Source: Spirochaetia bacterium
GTDB lineage: Bacteria; Spirochaetota; Leptospiria; Turneriellales; JAOUFE01
Direction: 5' to 3'
NCBI GenBank assembly: GCA_029857955.1
Contig: JAOUFY010000026.1
Coordinates: 1-38,089, forward strand
Length of the DNA: 38,089 nucleotides
Within the stretch, counting starts at the first letter, position 1. Each line of letters begins with the position of its first letter. The translations under genes were made by a program, and so were the position numbers. The notes under the pieces are model-generated. The model saw only the letters and a program-made list of their open reading frames with translations. It was not told the origin of the DNA and did no database searches. This document shows positions 31,662 through 38,089 of this stretch, in pieces.

Positions 31662-33974
31662 TTAAAGGCCAAGTTGGGTTTTCCATGTTTTTGCATTTTT
31701 TTTGGCATATGAATAACCTGCTTCGACGATCTTGTCAAAATCTTTCCATCCAAACAAACTGTAGTCGCCGACAGGAAGTTCAATATAGAGATCCACACTT
31801 TTTTGAGTTGTATGTTCCATGGCAAGCGAGTGAACCATCGTGGCGCGCATAATCAGGTTTCCCATTGCGGGAACATGCGCTTTTCTAAACCTTGGGCTTA
31901 GTTTCTTTTTTAAAGCCTCGATAATTGACGGAGCAATACCTTGTTTTCTTTCATCAAATATTGCTGAAAATATTTTATCTCTGGATTTTCTGTCCCCAGT
32001 ACCAAGGCAGACGGCAATACTGATCCCCGTGTTTTTATTTTTTAAAACTGAGCCCGGAATATTATCAAGAAGAGCGCCGTCGACGTAAATCGATCCATCA
32101 TCGTATAACGGCGGCATAATTCCCGGCAGAGACGTACTTGCCCGAATGGCTTTCCAGAGATAGCCTTCGCTAAAAACTTTTTTTTCTGCAAGAGTGAGAT
32201 CAGTTGCTACCGCAAAATATGGTATCCACATGTCTTCGATTTTTTTAGTACCCAGAAATTCTCTGATTGCATGCGTATATTTGCCGCCTCTTAATAATGA
32301 AACCAGCGGATATGTGTAATCATTTAAATTATTTTTATCCACCATGATTTTTTTGGCGATAGATTCGATTTCATTAATTTTGTATCCAAGTGCATATAGC
32401 GCTCCCATGATAGATCCTGCGCTGGTTCCGCCTATGATATCAACCGGTATACCTTCTTCTTCAAAAGCCCTTAGCAGTCCAATATGGGCAAAACCTTTTG
32501 CACCGCCGCCTCCGAGCGCCAACCCTATTGACTGCCCCATGAAGGTTCTTGACAATCTGGAGAAATCTTTGTCTTCATAGATTCTTATATGGTGGTATTG
32601 TGAAACTTTCCGGTTTGTTAACTTAAGACCGGTTTCAGACGGTTCCAAATCCGGCTGGTCATAAAGTAAAATTAATTCCTTTTCGGGAGATTTTTCGTTT
32701 GAACTTTCATTTAAATATCGGATTTCAACAGGATAAAGCGATTCGCTGCACTGGTGATCTGCAAGCAAATAAATTTTGTCGGTATGTTTTATGCATGTTT
32801 CTGTCCATACCTTGTCGTCGGGTTCAGAAATAATTAAAACCAACTCGTAGGTATCTTCTAATGTATACAGCCATGAAAATAAACTCGTGAGGCTGTAACT
32901 AATATTTGCAGATGAAATATTTTGATTATTTTCATTTTCTAAATGTTTAACAAATGATTTTTTATCTGCATAAAAAACTGATTTATTTTTTTTAAGACAA
33001 TTAACAAGTTTGTGTGCAAAATCCGTGTATGGTAAATTCTCATATAATGGTAAAATGGTGACCACTTTGATTTTTCTTTTCTTTTTTGCATATCCCATTT
33101 TATTTTTAAGACGAAGGGCAATGGTACGTGTAATGTTCATCATCCCCAAAGGATTTTTTGAAATCAGATTTTCAAAAACTTCTGTAGTAAAACGGACAAC
33201 CTCGCAACCGCGTGTAGAAAATACTGTTGCGGAACGCTTTTCTCCCGTGAGAAGCGACATTTCTCCAATTATATCTCCTCGTGAAAATTCGCCTTCATCG
33301 ACAATTTCTTGATTTTGATTTTGAACAATATATCGCAGACGACCGTTAACCACGATGTACATGGAGTCACCCATGTCGTCTTGTTTCATTAGAGTTTCTC
33401 CTCCCGGTAAAAAAATCCATTGCATTTTTGGCTCAAGAGCGGCAAGAGTTTCTGCATCAAGACTTGACATAAGATCTATGGAAGATAAAAAATTACGTAA
33501 TTTTTCAGGTGAAGGGCGAAATTGTGACGGGTTGATTGTTTTACTTCTTTTGCCCACGATACGAACAAAAGCTTCCATTTCTTTTGGGCTTTCTTTTAGA
33601 ATTTCCTGGAAGTCAATATGTGAAAGTGAAATGAGTTCGCAGTCTATACTTGCTTTCACCGTAGCGTTTCTGGGTTCTTTGGTAATTAATGCGCCTTCGC
33701 CGACACAATCTCCTGTTGAAATTTCTCCTGCTTTTTTGAGAGATTTATTTTCATCTGTAATATATACATCGAGTTTACCTTTAACTACAATGTAAAGTTT
33801 ATCTCCAATTTCACCTTGTTTCATGACGTCCTGCCCGGCTTTAAAAGAAACCGGTGAAACTTTTGACGCAATTTTTGTGAGAGTATTATCATTGATACCA
33901 TTAAACAAAACTACATTATTACTTATAAAATCTTTTGTTAATGCTAAATCGGTTTCAGTTATTTTTGATTTCAT
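31662..33974 (-). CDS. Patatin-like phospholipase with two cyclic-nucleotide-binding domains (NTE-like)
   Basis: 770 residues. Two cNMP-binding domains come first (~16-130 and ~165-285). Both have a phosphate-binding cassette with the conserved Glu and Arg (GEGALITKEPRNATVKA and GEMSLLTGEKRSATV), so cAMP or cGMP binding is likely. A ~150-residue linker of Rossmann-like strands follows. The patatin domain (~485-690) has the oxyanion loop GLALGGGGAKGFAHIG, the nucleophile GGTSAGS (Ser ~517) and the dyad Asp in DGALLDNIP. This is the layout of bacterial relatives of neuropathy target esterase, which hydrolyse lysophospholipids. It may be a direct effector of the cAMP made by the cyclase at 1232-2755. 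It is a single minus-strand gene after a convergent module. Confidence 0.92.
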   Translation of the reverse strand: MKSKITETDLALTKDFISNNVVLFNGINDNTLTKIASKVSPVSFKAGQDVMKQGEIGDKLYIVVKGKLDVYITDENKSLKKAGEISTGDCVGEGALITKEPRNATVKASIDCELISLSHIDFQEILKESPKEMEAFVRIVGKRSKTINPSQFRPSPEKLRNFLSSIDLMSSLDAETLAALEPKMQWIFLPGGETLMKQDDMGDSMYIVVNGRLRYIVQNQNQEIVDEGEFSRGDIIGEMSLLTGEKRSATVFSTRGCEVVRFTTEVFENLISKNPLGMMNITRTIALRLKNKMGYAKKKRKIKVVTILPLYENLPYTDFAHKLVNCLKKNKSVFYADKKSFVKHLENENNQNISSANISYSLTSLFSWLYTLEDTYELVLIISEPDDKVWTETCIKHTDKIYLLADHQCSESLYPVEIRYLNESSNEKSPEKELILLYDQPDLEPSETGLKLTNRKVSQYHHIRIYEDKDFSRLSRTFMGQSIGLALGGGGAKGFAHIGLLRAFEEEGIPVDIIGGTSAGSIMGALYALGYKINEIESIAKKIMVDKNNLNDYTYPLVSLLRGGKYTHAIREFLGTKKIEDMWIPYFAVATDLTLAEKKVFSEGYLWKAIRASTSLPGIMPPLYDDGSIYVDGALLDNIPGSVLKNKNTGISIAVCLGTGDRKSRDKIFSAIFDERKQGIAPSIIEALKKKLSPRFRKAHVPAMGNLIMRATMVHSLAMEHTTQKSVDLYIELPVGDYSLFGWKDFDKIVEAGYSYAKKNAKTWKTQLGL

Positions 33975-34105
33975 ATAGACAGAATATTTTCCTTATTTTT
34001 TTAATAATATCGGAATAATCTGGTAATAAAGTAAATTATTCAGGAATTGCAAGCTTATTGGGTTTAAAATATCGAACTAAAATGTTCTAAGAGCGCGCCG
34101 CTAAG

Positions 34106-34119
34106 TCGTTTTAAAACGA
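34106..34119. other. 14-base perfect palindrome downstream of the arsenate reductase gene
   Basis: TCGTTTTAAAACGA lies 10 bases after the reductase stop (minus strand), within a 154-bp spacer before the patatin gene start. It could be an operator or a weak termination structure. The rest of the spacer (33975-34128) is AT-rich and shows no clear promoter. Confidence 0.35.
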
Positions 34120-34128
34120 ATATAGATT

Positions 34129-34554
34129 TTACAAATTTGCTTTAATAAAGTTTTTTGAATACTCTTTTATTTCGTCACGAACCTGCCTGAATATGTTCAG
34201 TATTTCATTTCGTGATCCTTGCGCTTTTGAAGGGTCGACAAAATTATAATGAAATCTCATGGCCTTAGAAGAAAAATACGGGCAGCTTTCTTTTGCATGA
34301 TCGCAAACGGTGATTATAAAATCAAAGTTAATGTTTTGGTATTCATTAATATGATTTGATTTATGTCCGCTGATGTCGATTCCGGATTCGTACATTATTT
34401 CTATTGCTGTTTGATTAACGCCATGGACTTCAATTCCAGCGCTGTAAATCTCTGCCTTATTTTCAGCAAAATGCCGTAACCAACCTTCTGCCATTTGGCT
34501 CCTGCAACTGTTGCCAGTACAGAGCACAAGAATTTTTTTAGTTTGATTTTTCAA
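34129..34554 (-). CDS. arsC: Thioredoxin-type arsenate reductase (low-molecular-weight phosphatase fold)
   Basis: 141 residues. The P-loop LCTGNSCRSQMAEGW places the nucleophile at Cys12 and gives Cys17 and Arg18. The redox pair Cys84 and Cys91 lies in ITVCDHAKESCPYF, and the general acid Asp107 is in FVDPSKA. The relay of Cys12, Cys84 and Cys91 is that of thioredoxin-coupled ArsC, which reduces arsenate to arsenite. A plain tyrosine phosphatase lacks the second pair. No arsR, arsB or acr3 gene is adjacent, so it is an orphan here. It lies 42 bp after the SNF2 helicase gene on the same strand. Confidence 0.88.
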   Translation of the reverse strand: MKNQTKKILVLCTGNSCRSQMAEGWLRHFAENKAEIYSAGIEVHGVNQTAIEIMYESGIDISGHKSNHINEYQNINFDFIITVCDHAKESCPYFSSKAMRFHYNFVDPSKAQGSRNEILNIFRQVRDEIKEYSKNFIKANL

Positions 34555-34596
34555 AATTAATGTCTTTCTCCGTAAGTTATAGGTAGTAAATGCTAT

Positions 34597-37500
34597 TTAT
34601 TCTTCAAGAAGCTTTTTAATTTGATCACGAGTAATTTTTTCTGAATTTTTCATGCTATCTCCAAAAATATTTTCGAAGATTTCTTTTTTTATTGATTGAA
34701 GCTCAATGACTTTTTCTTCGATAGAGTTTTCAGAATAAAGTTTATAAACAAAAACTTTTTGTGTCTGACCGATTCTATGTACTCGATCAGAAGCCTGTCT
34801 TTCAACAGCGGGGTTCCACCAGGGGTCAAGATGAATTACTGTATCTGCGCGGTGCAATGTCAATGCAGTACCTCCTGCTTTTAAACTGATCAAGAAAAAA
34901 CTTTTTTCGCCGTTTTGAAATTCTGTTACCATCTTGTCTCGTTTTTTAAGCGGAGTTGAACCATCCAGATAGTGATAGTCATAATCAAGATCTTGTAGAA
35001 GTTTGCCGCAAATTTTTAAAATATCTGTAAATTGGCTGAAAATTAAAATTCCGGATGAGCTGGACTTTAATTCGTTTAAAATGTCTTTTAAATGTATAAA
35101 TTTTCCTGAAAGTAAAGGGTTTGTTGTTTCTGAGTTTCCCGCTTCAGGGTGACATGCAATTCTGCGAAGTTTCATTAAATGAGGCAGCATCACCATGAGA
35201 TAATTTTTCCCGGCATTGGCAAGTTCCATCAGAGCCTGTTTTCTCGCTTCTTCATAAAATACTTTTTGTTTTTCCGCCATGGCCACCGGCACCCATGTTT
35301 CAGTAAGCGGAGGCAGTTCTTTTAATACTTCACCTTTGGTTCTTCTCATAACAAAGGGTTCAATTTTTTTACGTAAAATTTTATGCGATTCCTGATGGGG
35401 ATCGGAATAATTTTTGCTGAAACTTTTTTGCGTTCCCAGATAACCCGGAAAACATATGTCAAACAAGGACCATAGATCGTTTAAACTGTTTTCCAGCGGC
35501 GTTCCCGTCAGGCAAAAATATAATTCAGTGTTGGTCTGTCTGACGGCATGTGAAGATAACGTTCTAAAATTTTTCAGATTTTGCGCTTCATCCAGTATTG
35601 CAAGATCAAAATGATGATTTTCCTTCCAGTCTGCATAATCTCTTGAAAGAGTGCCATAGGTGGTAAGTACAATACCCTGTTTTGGAAACTCAGACTTTTT
35701 ACGGTCTGTTCCATGCCAGATGGTAACATTGAGATCAGGAAAATATTTTTGGGCTTCTTTTTTCCAGATAGATACTGATGCCAGAGGGCCAACGATTAGT
35801 GTCAGAAGAGAATTTTTTTGCCTGGTTAATCGTTCAATGAAGGTTAATCCCTGAATGGTTTTTCCAAGCCCCATGTCGTCAGCAAGAACACCGCCAATAC
35901 CAATTTCGTATAAACTTTCTAAAAATAATACTCCTTCTCTTTGGTAGTCTCTGAGTTCTCCTTTAAATGAAGTTTGAAAAAATCCTGTCGCATTTTTTCG
36001 CTTTTGAGGTAATGCCTGGATTTTTTTAGAAAGGTTTTCTATCGCTGCGTCAGTTCTCATATCCATTTCAAATTCAATGGCAAGCATTTGACCTCGATTT
36101 ACTTTTTTAATTTCTCCATCTGCTGAAATATGCACTCCAAGATTCTCAAATGATTCCGCAAGTTTAGCGATTCCGATGGAATCAAGGCTAACCCATGAAC
36201 CGTCGCTTAAAAGAAAATAGTCTTCTTTTTTTCTATACGCTTTTAAGGCAAGGCGAAGTTCCCTGAGACCCATTCCTTCGATACTAAGATGACCATCAAA
36301 CCAGTTTATGTCGTTTGTTTTCTTGTTGATTTTAAAAACAGCTTTATTATTGTTTTTGTTTTTCATCAATCTCATAAGATTCTTATGGATATGAATTTTG
36401 GCGCCTGCCTCTTGAAGCGAAGGGACTTCTTTTTCAATAAAGTTTGAAATTTCGCCGGGCATTAAAATATATTCTTTTTTATGAAACGGAATCGGCGATT
36501 GATCAAAATTTCTAAAAATCTGTCTTTCTTGTTTGGTGTTTCTTTTGGCAATGTTACCATGAACATCTTTTTGATATTTAAACGGCTGGCTTGAATTTAA
36601 AGCCCTGGCCGGAAATCTGGCTATGTATTTTGTAGAGGATTCGCTTGATATAGTTTTTGCAAGAAGTTTTGTATCAAAATATTTTTCATCTACGCTATAA
36701 ATAAATTCCGCTCGACACTTAACTTTAAATTGTCCCTTCTCGTCTGGATAAATTGATAATGAAAAAACCGGACCTTTGTCAAATTCTTTTGGCGCAAGTT
36801 TTAATATATTTTTAACCTTTGCTGCCGTCATTAAATTCTTTCTTTCGATAATTTCAAGATCGCTTATTACTTTTAAACCCCCCTTTGAAAATCGATAAAT
36901 TTCATAAGTGAAATCGTCAAATCCGGTTATGTAGAAGTTTACATCTAAAGGTAAGTTTGAATTTTTCGGTTTACTGCTGTTATTTTCAAAAACTAATTTA
37001 TTTAAGTGTTCTCTTGAAAAGTAATCAATCCCTGCCGCAGCCGGGTATAAAACTTCTTTTTTTTGTACAGGATCAAAGTAATAATTTTCAATACGATAAC
37101 TATCTCCTTGAAGCTTCGGCGGATTTGTTTTTTGTATTTTTATTTCTTCATTGGCATCAGCATTTTTTATTTTTACAAGTTTTTGAAAAACAGGTAAAAC
37201 GCCCTTAAACTGCATGGGGATATTTTCTTTTGTAAAAAAATGGATATTTCCAAAGAATCGGCTATGAACAATTTCATTGAAATAAATGGGGCGATGCGAC
37301 ATATTTACAAAATTAATAAGATAATAATATTCAACATAGGAACCATCGACAAGAACCAAACGATCTGTAAAATTAATTTCAGAAATTATTTTAGTTTCAG
37401 GATTATATTTTCGCGCCGCAAAACAATGGTCATCAATAGCTTGAAAAATAAACTCTTCTGAAACTTTTTTCTTTTTTTTAACGCTTGCGTTTTCAGGAAA

Positions 37501-37848
37501 TTTAGCTATGTTGTTTTTGATATTTTTTATTGAAATATTTTGTGAAAGGTTTTTCTGATTTACATTTTTCTTTTCTTCAACTTCAGATAAAAAAAACACC
37601 AGTGCAATTATATGTTTACAGGGAAAATATGCAGGGCAATCACAAAGCGCCTGTTTTTTATCCGAATCAATTTTTACATTATAGTTATAGGAGCCGCTTA
37701 CTTTTGCAAAAAAAATACCATTTTGTTCTTTGATCAGAGAAACACGGTTTTGTGAATAATACGAAAAACCCCGCGCTGTTGTTCGAGAGTCAGCCTCATG
37801 CATTAGCCATGAGAGCGATTCAAGTATTTCAATATTTCTGTATTGCAT
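34597..37848 (-). CDS. SWIM zinc-finger SNF2-family helicase (HepA/RapA-like)
   Basis: 1083 residues. The SWIM zinc finger near the N-terminus is CDCPAYFPCKHI (~69-80). A long middle region of the bacterial SNF2-associated type follows. The SNF2 ATPase begins around 630: motif I DDMGLGKTIQG (~658), motif II LDEAQNLKN (~754) and TGTPLENSLNDLWSLFD. Helicase C motifs are LISLKAGGTALTLHRADTVI, HLDPWWNPAVERQASDRVHR (motifs V-VI) and a C-terminal helical end. Such proteins translocate on double-stranded DNA and remodel protein-DNA complexes. The exact role of the bacterial SWIM/SNF2 class is unclear, and some members belong to phage-defence islands, but no defence partner gene is seen here. Confidence 0.93.
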   Translation of the reverse strand: MQYRNIEILESLSWLMHEADSRTTARGFSYYSQNRVSLIKEQNGIFFAKVSGSYNYNVKIDSDKKQALCDCPAYFPCKHIIALVFFLSEVEEKKNVNQKNLSQNISIKNIKNNIAKFPENASVKKKKKVSEEFIFQAIDDHCFAARKYNPETKIISEINFTDRLVLVDGSYVEYYYLINFVNMSHRPIYFNEIVHSRFFGNIHFFTKENIPMQFKGVLPVFQKLVKIKNADANEEIKIQKTNPPKLQGDSYRIENYYFDPVQKKEVLYPAAAGIDYFSREHLNKLVFENNSSKPKNSNLPLDVNFYITGFDDFTYEIYRFSKGGLKVISDLEIIERKNLMTAAKVKNILKLAPKEFDKGPVFSLSIYPDEKGQFKVKCRAEFIYSVDEKYFDTKLLAKTISSESSTKYIARFPARALNSSQPFKYQKDVHGNIAKRNTKQERQIFRNFDQSPIPFHKKEYILMPGEISNFIEKEVPSLQEAGAKIHIHKNLMRLMKNKNNNKAVFKINKKTNDINWFDGHLSIEGMGLRELRLALKAYRKKEDYFLLSDGSWVSLDSIGIAKLAESFENLGVHISADGEIKKVNRGQMLAIEFEMDMRTDAAIENLSKKIQALPQKRKNATGFFQTSFKGELRDYQREGVLFLESLYEIGIGGVLADDMGLGKTIQGLTFIERLTRQKNSLLTLIVGPLASVSIWKKEAQKYFPDLNVTIWHGTDRKKSEFPKQGIVLTTYGTLSRDYADWKENHHFDLAILDEAQNLKNFRTLSSHAVRQTNTELYFCLTGTPLENSLNDLWSLFDICFPGYLGTQKSFSKNYSDPHQESHKILRKKIEPFVMRRTKGEVLKELPPLTETWVPVAMAEKQKVFYEEARKQALMELANAGKNYLMVMLPHLMKLRRIACHPEAGNSETTNPLLSGKFIHLKDILNELKSSSSGILIFSQFTDILKICGKLLQDLDYDYHYLDGSTPLKKRDKMVTEFQNGEKSFFLISLKAGGTALTLHRADTVIHLDPWWNPAVERQASDRVHRIGQTQKVFVYKLYSENSIEEKVIELQSIKKEIFENIFGDSMKNSEKITRDQIKKLLEE

Positions 37849-37915
37849 TATGCTTTTTTTACAAAACTTATTTGAGACTACCTGTAAAGATTTTTCTACG
37901 TTGAATTTTACGTAT

Positions 37916-38027
37916 GGGGTAGGGGTTGTCTAAAAAGTTTTGCCGCATAAAATCTTTGTGTTTTACGTTGTCGCGGCAAAATTGCTTCTTTTTAGACAAA
38001 CCCGAAGGGGCAGGCTTGGCCCCTTTT
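37916..38027 (+). repeat. Palindromic gene-end module, copy 3
   Basis: The left arm GGGGTAGGGGTTGTCTAAAA begins at 37916. The right arm TTTTTAGACAAACCC ends at 38003. The hairpin GGGGCAGGCTTGGCCCC (38007-38023) with TTTT follows. The inner arms TTTTGCCGC and GCGGCAAAA are perfect complements. It lies upstream of the SNF2 gene. By analogy with the other copies, a minus-strand gene is expected to end just to its right (in-frame stops at about 38039 or 38055), but too little sequence remains to tell. Confidence 0.75.
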
Positions 38028-38089
38028 AAAAAGAAGTCTAAATCAATATAAAGATTATTCCGGATATGCAATATTTTCCTGTCGGTTTT

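Noticed and set aside
34597-37848. SNF2 helicase as part of a phage-defence system
   Set aside because: No DUF1998, methylase, nuclease or PLD partner is adjacent. The neighbours are an arsenate reductase and a repeat module, so a defence role is not supported by context.
37868-38071. 67-codon minus-strand frame at the right edge
   Set aside because: It lies almost wholly inside module copy 3, begins at a TTG, and its peptide (GAKPAPSGLSKKK) is just the translated repeat arms.

Overview
The window is about 38 kb of AT-rich chromosome from a diderm bacterium. It holds a beta-barrel outer-membrane protein, a LolD/MacB-type transport operon and many membrane-anchored second-messenger enzymes. 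The long DUF3683-type FAD/Fe-S dehydrogenase, the cNMP-binding patatin protein and the class III cyclase with an LLLNILP-type linker are compatible with Spirochaetota (Leptospirales-like). That assignment is a guess from gene content, since no rRNA or other decisive marker is present. Ribosome-binding sites are often weak or absent. I see no tRNA, rRNA, CRISPR array, transposase or phage gene.

Layout. 1-444: 5' part of a minus-strand membrane protein. 614-3900: a compact operon of a heme-NO sensor (H-NOX), a membrane class III adenylate cyclase and a membrane GGDEF diguanylate cyclase, flanked by a 17-base direct repeat. 4222-8430 (minus): TPR protein, ABC ATPase, FtsX/MacB-type permease and single-POTRA beta-barrel, a possible trans-envelope export system. 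8667-14891: PilZ protein, TsaD, a giant FAD/Fe-S dehydrogenase and a HAMP protein with a MshEN-like tail. 14902-18231: TSUP transporter, futalosine-hydrolase-like nucleosidase, RibD-type reductase, methyltransferase and GatC. 18319-21210: UvrA. 21468-25339: a twice-repeated pair of small STAS-like proteins followed by a PAS-PAS-GGDEF-EAL protein. 25364-29469 (minus): nitrilase-family hydrolase, TsaE, TsaB and RNase R. 29831-31537: C45-like Ntn hydrolase. 31662-33974: dual cNMP-binding patatin phospholipase. 34129-37848: arsenate reductase and SWIM/SNF2 helicase.

How it fits together. The window is rich in signalling. It contains one predicted cAMP source, two c-di-GMP synthases (one with an EAL domain), and candidate receivers: PilZ and possibly the MshEN-like domain for c-di-GMP, and two cNMP-binding domains for cAMP. 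The H-NOX operon would tie nitric oxide to both messengers. The four STAS-like proteins upstream of the GGDEF-EAL protein are the best candidate for an undescribed signalling cassette. Three of the four genes of the t6A tRNA-modification pathway core (tsaB, tsaD, tsaE) are present, at two loci.

Non-coding structure. Four copies of a palindromic module sit at gene ends: a G4-5/C4-5 hairpin, then a long inverted repeat, ending in TACCCC or a close variant. They lie at about 4.05-4.22, 16.34-16.45, 31.57-31.66 and 37.92-38.03 kb. Three lie between convergent genes. They look like a terminator-associated repeat family or a MITE that targets terminators.
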